64,000 bases of DNA from Pristionchus mayeri. Taxonomy: Eukaryota; Nematoda; Chromadorea; Rhabditida; Neodiplogasteridae. Location: contig BTRK01000005.1 in the NCBI GenBank assembly GCA_036245805.1, forward strand, positions 38,235,469-38,299,468, read 5' to 3'. Below the pieces are notes generated by a model, which did no database searches, was not told where the DNA came from, and was given only the letters and a program-made list of their open reading frames with translations. The translations under genes were made by a program, and so were the position numbers. Positions 24,315 to 34,600 of this stretch are shown here, piece after piece; positions within the stretch are counted from its first letter, which is position 1; every line of letters begins with the position of its first letter.

Positions 24315-25810
24315 AAATACTTCCGTTTATTCGCTCTCCGTGCGGAACTCCGTCTATTTCTACATAATACGGAATAATTGAGCAAATCGGAATATGAAAA
24401 GGTAGATCATACCTAACTCATACAATTTTGAATATTCTAGTATCGATTCACAGCTTTCGACATGGAAAATGGAATGTTTTTTTCAGACACCAATTGGTCC
24501 GACAGATCAGTTTCTCATCGCTTCTTGAACTTGCGACATCCCTTGTAAATTCAAGTTCAATTTAGACTGGTCATGCTTCAAGTTTTCTCAAATGTATAAA
24601 TTGCATGTTGTGTGTATTACTTTTTTAAAGGATAACTCACTCTACAATCTCACAACCGTCAAGGAAGTTCACAAACTCGATGAGTTTTGTTGAATAAATT
24701 TATGGGCCTATTGGTAAAGTGTTTTGCTCAATTTTAAGCCGATTATAATGCATTATGAAAGGAGACACACAATGTGTTGTGATACATATCCGGTGGCCCA
24801 ATAACATAATGCGAGAAAGGAGGAGTTGAATTAATAAAACAGCTTTATCATGTTGAGATGTGAGAGAGTCAATTGAGTGATACCGTTTCGCGAGTACAAG
24901 TCATGCGTTTCCTAGATAGCTTGTTCTAACAGGTTTTGAAGGTTGCCCTATCTCTTACATACAGTACGTGCTAATCGCCTTGGCCATGTGCGCGCGCGGC
25001 GCAGCGCGGCGCAGCGCGGCTTGCGCGGATTGATTTTGCAGGAATAATATTGTGTTTCACTATTCGAAACTATTATATTCGAATTCTCCATAAAATTTCA
25101 CATCGGATGAACTATTCGTCCATATTTTTAAACAATAAATAAATATTTTGAATAAATTCAACTGCAACCTACCGTAATCTCAGTCTGCCGCAGTTTGCGA
25201 TTGCGACTCATGCAAGTGTGACTTTTCTAAATTGTCTTCGATTTTTCGTTTGCTCTATTTCTTTATCGATTTGTAGCGTTTTGCTCGTGTATTTATGCCT
25301 TTTTCATGTTTCTGGTCCTCGCGCGCATGTCGAGGATCATCCCAGTCGCTTTTTATTTGAGCTGAGCCGATTAGGAAGCAAACTACAGGTCCTTGTGTTA
25401 AACTGCCTCGATTTCACTTGCTTTCTTAGTAGTGTTCGTGACTTTGTGGCTTTCTTAACTCGGTAGTTAGTAGTCATTCTCATTATTTACGAGTAAATTA
25501 AGGCTGCAAGTCACTGATGCTGGTTGAGGATCGACACCACACCGGATTGGAGCGAGAAGGGGAAGTTTTGTTTCTATATTTTTATAATTTTTGTTGTTTG
25601 AATCATATTTAGTTTGACGAAACAAGTGGGAAACGTGTGTTAGATTAGTAAAACGTTATCTGTTTCCGAGGAAACTTGTTTGAACCCGATTTTGGCTAAA
25701 TATTATGGTTGAAACGTAAAAAAACCATAGTACTCGGTTTTAAACTATGTTTTTTATTTAAATTGTTTAGTAGTGAATGAACTGTAGTTACGATAAATTT
25801 ACCTTTTCAG
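24315..25810. other. no gene recognised; small GC-rich tandem block
   Basis: Mostly AT-rich. Around 24990-25028 the words GCGCGGCGCAGCGCGGCGCA form a short tandem GC block. The frame at 25218-25466 has no domain and no partner. The upstream exon of the next gene is probably here but could not be placed. Confidence 0.35.
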
Positions 25811-26416
25811 CCCTCATCAAGAAGCGGTCTTCTCCCGGCGCTGAGGGACGCCGTCCGTCTCTCAGCATCTTCTCTGCTCTCGTCAGGTACCCTTCTTTCC
25901 TTCATCTGTTGGGGTGGGGTTGACAGTGTTTGGCTTGTGCGGAATCTCTCCAGATATGCGCCGGTCGCGGCTCGCTTCAACGACTGCTACTCGCTGCGGG
26001 AGCGATCAGAGGTGTGTCTGTTTTCTTCCCGCTTATTTCATTCTTTGGCAAGAGAGAGAAAGGTGCATTTCATATTTAAATTATGACTGGTAGGAAAGTG
26101 TTTTTGATTCGCGACTGTTATTTGACAAGAATCTGCATGCCGTAATGCTAATTTAGTTTGTCTCATATTCCCCGTCTTTCCGCTCACTCTCATTTTCTCT
26201 TCAGTTCCCCCTTTCGACTCGGTCGCTCCCCCCAGAGAGGCGGGCGCTCTCCCCCTCGCTCAACACTGCCGTCGCTCCTATCAGGTACACTTCTTTCCAT
26301 AGTTTATTGGGGAGAGGGGATGACAGTGTGTGGCTGGTGCTGAGGCTTTCTAGAGACACCCTCCCTTCCCGTGGGCTGAATGCGAGTGCAACGACTGCTC
26401 CCACCACCCGAGATAA
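25811..26416 (+). CDS. hypothetical gene, partial: two duplicated exon pairs
   Basis: Exons 25811-25886, 25954-26011, 26205-26284 and 26354-26416 read through in one frame with GT-AG introns. The junctions are AG|A, phase 0 and AG|A. Products are short and basic: LIKKRSSPGAEGRRPSLSIF, YAPVAARFNDCYSLRERSE, LSTRSLPPERRALSPS and SRGLNASATTAPTTRD. The intron after exon 1 and the intron after exon 3 are clearly homologous (GTAC.CTTCTTTCC..GTTGACAGTGT / GATGACAGTGTGTGGCT). Exons 2 and 4 share AACGACTGCT. So a two-exon block was duplicated in tandem. The first exon needs a donor ending in phase 1, which I could not locate. The 3' end is also open. Function is unknown. Confidence 0.5.
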
Positions 26417-27719
26417 GTCCAGTCATCTATCTTCTTTATTATCGAAACAAAAGTGAATGATGACTTCTAACGAACAATTTTTTCGGCTGATCTATACAAA
26501 ACAAGAGCTTATTTTCTGCTATTATTTCGATTTGAAAATGTGGAAATGCAAAATGAATGTGACCGGGGAAAGGGTCAATGTTCGTTATCACTTGATTCAC
26601 TTCCCGAGTCGATCACAGCTCTTCTCTGTTTCTTCTTCGCATTGAACAGCTTGAGCTGGGGTCGATTCTCTTCCCATGTCTTCGAAATGTTGCGACGACG
26701 CACGATGTTGTCATCGTAACTATGACAATATTTTAAATAGTTACTAAGTGTTGCAATGTGTGACTCACTGGCGCAACAATTCAGGCCATACTTTTCTAGA
26801 CTCGTCTTCCGAATTGCAGCGGAGGGTGAAGAAGACCTGGGAAGGATCAGGTCAGTGTTTTTATCCTACAAGGGAAAAAGCCCGCACATCTTTTGCATAT
26901 AGCATACGATCCTTGTCCCTCTCACATGAAGGGAGTCTATTTTGGGCATCATCGTAGGATAGAGAGTCGAGAATGTATCTCAGGAAGGTCGCGTTGTTCG
27001 GTGTAGATTGAGAAAGGTCTGCGACCTCATCTCTATCTAGATATTCTACTCCCCTATCTGAAAACTACTTATGTTTCTGGAAACAGTTGTTATCTATCAT
27101 CGAAACAACTGACATCTTGTTACTGGTCTGGCTGCAGTATTTAGTGCAATGTATTCTACGTATCTTTCCATATTCAACATCGAATTTTCCATTATCTCTA
27201 GTCTTTTCTCGAGTATTTTTCTCTCAAATAGTCAGCCATTAAGTCAGTCTCTTCAGTTTCCAACCTTTCTCTTCTCCTTCTTGCAGTTGGTGCAGTGACT
27301 CGAGGACTGGTGGGAAGCAGGAGATGGATGAGGGACGGAAGAAGAGGTGGGAGTAGACACACGACGAGCTTTTGCTCATGTATAGTTTCACAATATCAAT
27401 GTGACAAACCTTTCACACTCGTAGCCTTCCTTTTCTTTCTCGGCGTTTGCATCAGCTTTAATACTACGATGATAAACTATTTGAATTTAAGGAGACGTTA
27501 GATCACTGGAATCGCCAGAGAGGGAAGACATCGACTTCGCCAGATTATCATGTTTGTTGTCCATTTCTGCTTATTAGATTAAACGAATTGTGAAGGAAAC
27601 TTTTAGCATAATTTACGTATAAGTTTTTCATATCGCACGATAAATATGTATATCATACCATCCATACTGTTATTGGGAATACACAGGGGCATAAATGAAG
27701 GAAGAATTGACGATTAGTT
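26417..27719. other. no firm gene; possible further exons
   Basis: Possible splice-flanked pieces, such as CGGAGGGTGAAGAAGACCTG near 26820 and after CTTGCAG near 27287, could belong to the preceding gene. I could not connect them in frame. The rest shows nothing I can name. Confidence 0.3.
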
Positions 27720-28672
27720 TCATATTTGGTAAATCTCATTTTGAGTACTCGTTGAAGGGAGACATAACGATTGAAATGGATCGATATCATCCATTCCTCT
27801 TGAGTACAACGACCTTCTCCTCTTATTCATGGTCGGAGAGGTTCCGTGTCTCATGTTCAAGTACTCCCGATTACGAATCGGGGAGAAGGATTCATCTAAT
27901 AGACACAGTTAGTAGGAATGTATTCGAGAGTACGGTAGCACAATATGGTAGCATTGTAAGATGGAATGAGATAATCACCTGAGTCCTCGTAATTGAGTCC
28001 CCAATCTGTTTCCTCCCTTTTGATGGATCTACTCTTTGAGAACGAAACTGAAGAACCTAATGTGTAAACGAGTCAAATGTGTAGCCCAGTAAGTACCTGA
28101 GCGACGAGGAGCCTGCATAGAGGCATCCTCATTCTCACTCACGAAGTGGGACCGCGAACGAGGAAGGGTAAGTGCACTCTCAGATGGTTCCTTCTTGATG
28201 ATTCCTTTCATATGCTGAGTTCTCCTTGACACTAGCATAGATGTTCCGGGCAAATCGAAAAAGGTCTGAGCGGGGAGTAGAGAAGAAGACGCTCCTAAAT
28301 CATGCATACGATCCCTCATGCTATCGACCCATGTACTATTCCAACCCATTCTCGTTGATCTTCGAGGTGTAGCTGACTCGGGTACTACTAACACAGTCTT
28401 AGTTGGCCGGGATTCTGGAAGGGGGTGTAAGAATGCCCAATCAAAAGGGGTATAAGATACTCACTGTTTGCTGCTTGCTCTACATACGATCTGCAGATGT
28501 CATGATTCGATCGAAATCGTACGATCACATCCGTCTCCTCTCCTACCCCTGATCTGACCCTCACGATATCCCCCAAGTTGGGCTTCCCAATGCAAATATC
28601 CTTGCACAGATAGACGACATGTGTGCCTTTGTCGACTCCATTGCAGATTTCACCCACGAAATGAGACGTCAT
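27720..28672 (-). CDS. hypothetical protein, four exons, 256 aa
   Basis: Minus-strand exons: 28465-28672, 28097-28414, 27979-28047 and 27720-27895. All junctions keep frame (phases 1, 1, 1) with GT-AG introns of 49-83 nt and a TGA stop. The start is the ATG eight bases after a CTTTAG acceptor, consistent with trans-splicing. An upstream in-frame ATG at 28774 lies in a minisatellite and is less likely. The N-terminal ~70 residues look compact and beta-rich (THVVYLCKDICIGKPNLGDI, ETDVIVRFRSNHDICRSYVE). The rest is Ser/Arg/Pro-rich and probably disordered, with sumoylation-like KxE sites (IIKKEPSE, SIKREE) and basic KRRRS. I do not recognise the family. A nuclear role is inference. Confidence 0.75.
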
Positions 28673-28763
28673 CTGGAATTCTAAAGACGCACAATCAACT
28701 ATGAACACAGCGAAAGATTCAGAAACAACGATTTCTTCGAAAATAACATCTCCTTGTCCCCCC

Positions 28764-29080
28764 ATCGATTGCATCAGATTGCATCAGAATAGACTGAAGG
28801 AGCTACAGTATCGCACTAAGATTGCATCAGATTGCATCAGAATAGACCGACGGAGCTACAGTATCGTACTAAGATTGCATCAGATTGCATCAGAATAGAC
28901 CGACGGAGCTACAGTATCGTACTAAGATTGCATCAGATTGCATCAGAATAGACCGAAGGAGCTACAGTATCGTACTAAGATTGCATCTGATTGCATCAGA
29001 ATAGACCGAAGGAGCTACAGTATCGTACTAAGATTGCATCAGAATAGACCGAAGGAGCTACAGTATCAGACCAACCGATG
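28764..29080. repeat. 53-bp minisatellite, about six copies
   Basis: The unit ATTGCATCAGATTGCATCAG + AATAGACCGACGGAGCTACA + GTATCGTACTAAG repeats with few changes. Early copies carry the ATTGCATCAG half twice and the last ones lose half a unit. The array lies between the minus-strand gene ending upstream and the plus-strand gene starting at 29228, that is in their shared 5' region. Near identity between copies indicates recent expansion. Confidence 0.85.
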
Positions 29081-29227
29081 ATAAGATTGCATCAGACTTA
29101 TCACATTGCATTGGCAAATGAAGCTACAGTATCAGTCAAATCACAATCAGATTGCCATTTCTCTCGTGATTCGTTCATTTCATGCTTCAACTTCAAGTAT
29201 GTTCCATGTGTTAAGTATATTTATCAG

Positions 29228-29535
29228 ATGAACCTGTCCAAAGACACCAAATCAAGACTGCGGGAAGCAAAATACAAAGGGATGACCGTGATGCAGGCTC
29301 TCCGATCCGTCTCAGCTACCTCTCCCAATCCATTGAGGTATTCACAGGTCAAGTCATTCTACGAAAGCCAGGAGAAGAGAGGATCGGAGAGACCGCACAT
29401 TTACAAGTGAATCCTAGTGATACTGACTTCATAAAATAATTGTCTAGATCTTACGTTCTCGGTGAAAATACTGATAGTATTCAACACAAAATGGTGGAGA
29501 TCTACAACAAGAACAAGTATACTTCTCTTCAACAG
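29228..29535 (+). CDS. hypothetical basic protein, 5' exons
   Basis: Exons 29228-29406 and 29448-29535 join in frame (phase 2) across a 41-nt intron. The ATG follows TTTATCAG directly, a likely trans-splice acceptor. Residues include MNLSKDTKSRLREAKYKGMT, then SVSATSPNPLRYSQVKSFYE and IQHKMVEIYNKNKYTSLQQ, a charged helical pattern with no named domain. The second exon ends at a good donor (CAG|GTGATG) in phase 0, so more exons follow. The open frame at 30085-30304 is a candidate continuation. Confidence 0.55.
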
Positions 29536-30084
29536 GTGATGTATTATATTTTACTGTAACTAAGTAGCATGAAGTTAAGGATATCATAGAAATCGTGAAT
29601 ATAAAATCACCACAACGATGAATGCAACCTAAATAGCACTACTAATATGATTGGCCACCTCCGCCCCCTTCCCACTATCATTCCCATCCCTTCTCTCCAC
29701 GGAGTTGTGAGACCGAGAATCACAGAGGGATAGCAAGAAATGAATAGAGTGGAAGAGGAATGAGAGGGGGGGGGGGTGGGAGTTCGAGAAATGATGCCAC
29801 AGTCATTCTATTGAATAGAATCTACTCACTCTCTAACAACTTGATCGGTCGAGGAACGAGTAAAATAAAGAGACCGTGGAATCGTTTCTCGGGCTCTAGA
29901 GTACAATAATCCAAGAAGTGCTAACTAAACATTACAATAAATCACATTAATGAAAAGTGAATCTAGGAATATTGTGAATTCGGTTTGCGCATGCTAGGTT
30001 AATTCATAATTAGATAAATCGTGTGCCTTTAGAACGTACGCGCTAATGCCCTGAATTGTTTCTATCTCTGATAATTGATTTAAA

Positions 30085-30304
30085 GTCTCGAAAGATGAGT
30101 ACTGGAGGCATTAAACGATTGATTGATAGTCCAGGGTGTAAGGATGCGCCAAGAACGCCATTCACGAAACGAAATCGCAAACAAAATCACGTACTGATGC
30201 GATCGATTGTGGAAAATTTAAATAACCGAATTCACAATAATCTAGATGTAATTAAAAGGGAACTTATTAAGAGAGACTATCTGAGTGTGCGAACATTTAT
30301 GTGA
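30085..30304 (+). CDS. possible last exon or small basic protein
   Basis: An open frame preceded by TTTAAAG reads SRKMSTGGIKRLIDSPGCKD, then TPFTKRNRKQNHVLMRSIVE and helical NNLDVIKRELIKRDYLSVRT, then a stop. It would continue the gene at 29228 in phase 0, or start at its own ATG (30094). The last ~12 codons coincide with GAGAGACTATCTGAG, the terminus of the palindromic element at 6000. The true C terminus may therefore have been replaced by transposon sequence. Confidence 0.4.
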
Positions 30305-30720
30305 AAACCCTTCGCACTAAATGTAAACAATAGTACACGCCGTAACTAGCTCACCCACCACTTATAGAGCGATCTAGAACGCTCGTTATTAAGTGCGCCC
30401 ATTGTAAAAAGTGCTACCGTAATCCGACGAAATTTTGATTTTGTAATTTATTATAGCGGCGCCTATATCGAAAGATGCGCCGATGCCTGCTCATTAACCA
30501 AAGGTTTAATCCTACTGGATCTTCTGCGCGCAGAGAAAATCGAAAAATCAACTGTGTGAGATTGATGTGCTTCAAATTCATTAAATAAAAAAGGGATCTA
30601 CACACCCAACTGAACGAGGTACAATTTAAAATTGATTTTGCATATTCGATTTTTCTCGGCGCGCACATCCATTAGGATGAAACCTTAAGGGGTAAATGAG
30701 CCGGTTTCGGCGCAACTTTC
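30265..30720. repeat. diverged fragment of the 6000-7286 palindrome family
   Basis: GAGAGACTATCTGAG at about 30271 equals the terminus of the palindrome at 6000, preceded here by TTAA. Near 30582, TTAAATAAAAAAGGGATCTA matches the interior of that element (near 6340, inverse). The sequence runs into the scaffold gap, so the element's other end is unseen. GATATGCGCC and its inverse GGCGCATC also occur here. Confidence 0.55.
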
Positions 30721-30747
30721 GAGATATGCGCCACTATGATCAATAAC

Positions 30748-31247
30748 NNNNNNNNNNNNNNNNNNNNNNNNNNNNNNNNNNNNNNNNNNNNNNNNNNNNN
30801 NNNNNNNNNNNNNNNNNNNNNNNNNNNNNNNNNNNNNNNNNNNNNNNNNNNNNNNNNNNNNNNNNNNNNNNNNNNNNNNNNNNNNNNNNNNNNNNNNNNN
30901 NNNNNNNNNNNNNNNNNNNNNNNNNNNNNNNNNNNNNNNNNNNNNNNNNNNNNNNNNNNNNNNNNNNNNNNNNNNNNNNNNNNNNNNNNNNNNNNNNNNN
31001 NNNNNNNNNNNNNNNNNNNNNNNNNNNNNNNNNNNNNNNNNNNNNNNNNNNNNNNNNNNNNNNNNNNNNNNNNNNNNNNNNNNNNNNNNNNNNNNNNNNN
31101 NNNNNNNNNNNNNNNNNNNNNNNNNNNNNNNNNNNNNNNNNNNNNNNNNNNNNNNNNNNNNNNNNNNNNNNNNNNNNNNNNNNNNNNNNNNNNNNNNNNN
31201 NNNNNNNNNNNNNNNNNNNNNNNNNNNNNNNNNNNNNNNNNNNNNNN
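30748..31247. other. assembly gap, 500 N
   Basis: Exactly 500 unknown bases, probably a fixed-size scaffold filler. True length and content are unknown. Open frames across it are meaningless. The left flank is repeat-derived sequence. Confidence 0.98.
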
Positions 31248-31639
31248 GTCGAGGACTTGAACATCACATTCATCACATCTTTCATCACACACTCTCTCAG
31301 CATTCGGCCGATAGAGAGACATCATGGGAAAAAAATTTTCAACTGTTCGAACTTTTAAAGGAGCGCAAGATCAACAATATGCCTTGTAAAAATCACGGAG
31401 GCTTTCTGGCTGAAAATGCCCTTCCTAGCAGATTAGTAAGACGTTCATCTACTCACTTAATCTGTCACACTCTCTCTCAAGTCAGAAGGAGCGTGAGAGT
31501 GTGTAAAAATGTGAGAGAGATTAGTCTCGGTGAATCGAGTGGAAAGATTGTGTGATGACGTATCAAAGATAAGAGGTGAGTAGAGGTGGCTCTCACTTTT
31601 GCACGTGGAAGCGACTACTTTACTTGATTTTACAAATTT

Positions 31640-31683
31640 CCTTAATTTCCCACAGTAGCGCCGCAAGACACTAACGACCTAGC
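31640..31683 (+). promoter_or_regulatory. 5' splice-acceptor leader of transporter copy 1
   Basis: CCTTAATTTCCCACAG (acceptor ends at 31655) is followed by 28 bases of leader and the ATG. Transporter copy 2 has the same layout: GAACTGTCGCAG ending at 39395, then 28 bases. This is either a trans-splice site or the end of a 5' untranslated intron. Upstream of both copies lies a GTGAGAG/CTCTCAC-rich stretch and GCACGTGGAAG, a possible shared promoter element. Confidence 0.55.
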
Positions 31684-34600
31684 ATGGGCTTACCGATATT
31701 TCGATTCGTTGTAAGTTTTTTTTCGTCTGCTTATCGCTTCTGAGCACTTTTTGGGAGTATTGGACATTATTTGTCAACATTTCACTTGAACTTTAAATTT
31801 CAAACTTTGCTGTTACTCTTTGCACAATTGTCAGATTCTTGCCATCGGCACATTATGCTGCACATTCATTCTTGCCAATATGAACATATACAATTCCACC
31901 AAAATCTGCGCCGAACCAATCGATCAGGACCAGAGTGCGGATTATACGACCATGAGCTGTGAGTATCTCAAATATTATTTTTAAAACATGTTTTACTCCT
32001 TTGTCGTACCTGGCACGATTTTGTTCTAATTTGAGTGGGGGTTTATTTTCATCACAATCAGCAGAGAAAATGTATGTTATTAGACGATTGCTCGACCTCT
32101 AATTCTATCTGAGAGAACTTTTGTATTAGGTTGTCTCAAAAGTTTCTGACTATTTATTTTTTTAAGTTTGCTCTTGTCACCATCGGATGTTTCAAGTTTC
32201 CTTTTAGCACTAGTTAGTGTCTAGGTAGTGTAATACTACCATGAATTGAAATCTAAACTCTGGTGCGTGGAAGGCGAGAAATGAACTATTTTTGCCGAAA
32301 TGTCGAAATATGTCTATTTGTGGCGCATTTTGCTGATGATGAATTCTCGAATAGGATTGCCCTGTTGATTCTGCCTCGTGAATGAGGTTTATTCCAAGGA
32401 CTAATTGTTCAGATAACCTGGTAAAATACGGAAATCAATGCTTGCTTGGGACGGGAGGTTGTGAAAATCTCATATTTTAATGCTTGAGATTGGACTTTCA
32501 CATTCCGATAAGCTAAACTCAACAACGGATGGTTCAAATATCTTATGATTCTAGTCATATATTTACTGGGGAAAGTACTTCGCAAATCACTGCACATGAG
32601 CTCGCTCGGATCCTCAATACAAATCTATTATCTATTAATGCTACTTCGTGAATTACCAGTTAATGTCGCTTTCAGAATGTGCACTCCTTATATACGTGGA
32701 TGTAACAGTAAATCTATCAAATATGACACAGATTTTGGCACAGATGTTTTACCGAAAATTTGTGCCAAGGGGTTCTTGAAGGTGCTGATCACTGTGCTCA
32801 ACTTCAGAAATTTGTACATTTTGATGTTTACACTAGAAAAGCATTCCAACTATGACATAACGGCTACCATTTACCGAAGCCATCTTTCCATGACCGTTTT
32901 GCCAACCAAACGGTGCAATTTTCAGCGAATTTCACGCAAATGCAGAAATCGATGATACAAGGTGAATTTTCGTTTATGATGAAGATCAACGATCAAAGAT
33001 AACAGGAGCTCCAGCTGTCGGGGCACTCGTCTTTTCCATTCCGTACATGCTCGCATTCCATGTCAGTTTGCTAATATTCATTAGAAAATAAGATAAGATA
33101 GTAGGCTACTGTAGGTCAGACTATGATCAATCTGAGGCGGTACCTTTAACGTATATTTTCAAACAATTTAAAACATTTTAGAGGTTCTCCGTTCGGTTTG
33201 TTTTCCTTACGGCAGGAGTCATTTCGATTGGTGAGATTACTATCACTGTACTATATGGGTTAATGTTGGTACACAATTTAATTGGCTAGGTTTGCAGTTA
33301 GGCCTCATTTCAAGTTAATTAATTTTATGTATATTGGTCGATTAAGTTTCATTAAAAATATATAAAGAGTTGTTTTATCCCACTCCTCAATATTCGAGAC
33401 AATGTTAGTCCAACAAATTAACTTTATTATCCCTAATTTACAACTCAATTGTTCATACATTTTCAGTATCAACAGCCCTCTCTCCTCTCGCCTTCAACAT
33501 CGGCTTCTGGGGATTCATCGTGGCGAGAGTGGGACAGGTGCGAATCGTTGATAAATAAGTAACTGATAATTTGCGACGAAAATTCATCTCATCCTCTCAT
33601 TAGCCGCCCTCTCACATCTAATAAATTATCATATGCTAAACCCCGTCCAGGGCATCTCCTTCTCGACCATCTTCCAAGTGATCGGATTAATCACAGCCGA
33701 GTGGGCGGCGCTTGGAGAGCATGGATTATTTCTCGCCTTTCTGACAGGTTCCAATTACCATTATACAACATTACCATTATGGAAGGAAGTATATAATGAT
33801 GAGAGGAGCATTTTTTGATAGAGTGGAAAAAAGTAGACAAAAGTGCAGAGTGGAAAAAACTGATCTTCATAGTGAAAACGTATAGACTTTAGACTAGAAG
33901 GAACGCTGATCTGGATGTCTATTGTAAACCCAGAAAGAGAATTTAATAAGGTAAGATTAAAACAACACAATATCATGACATATAAAAGCACAACCATTGT
34001 CAGGGTGCAAGCAGCTCTCCAATATATTTACTATGCCAGTGTCTGGTAAGTTTTAATTTTGAAATTAACGGATCAAAAACGCTTTTTGGATCGAGATACA
34101 TGTGTTTCATGTGGCTCATAAATTTCGTGCGATTTTTATAAATTGCTATTGCCTTGAGTAGTGTTCAATACAACTATTTTTTGAATGAGAAACATCCAAT
34201 CATTTTATATATTTTTTTCATTTTTAGGATCTAATTTGTATTAAATTTACTCGTAGGTACGATCTGCTCGACGTCCCTCGGCTGGCCCTGGGTCTTCTAC
34301 GTGCACGCAATTGTCAGCACCGTGCTGTTCGCGCTGTGGCTGCTCATCTACAGGTGAGTTCATTTTCGTAGACATTAACTGATTGTTCTCCACAATAAGC
34401 ACACATAACGGTAAAAAGTTCGTCTTTTTGATCGACATCGATGTGTTTCACGCCGATTATAAACGATAAGTTTCTCGCATGGCGATAAGTTTCTCGCATG
34501 TCGATGGTAGCTGGTTGGCTTTGGGAATGATAGCAATGCAATTTAACGCGTGAAGAACGTGCATTCTTTTTTAATATTATGTAATAATGTAAAATTAAAA

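Noticed and set aside
28764..29080. CRISPR-like array
   Set aside because: The 53-bp repeats are contiguous, with no unique spacers, and the genome is eukaryotic. It is a minisatellite.
30672..31325. Open frames of 174-217 codons across the gap
   Set aside because: They consist almost wholly of unknown bases.
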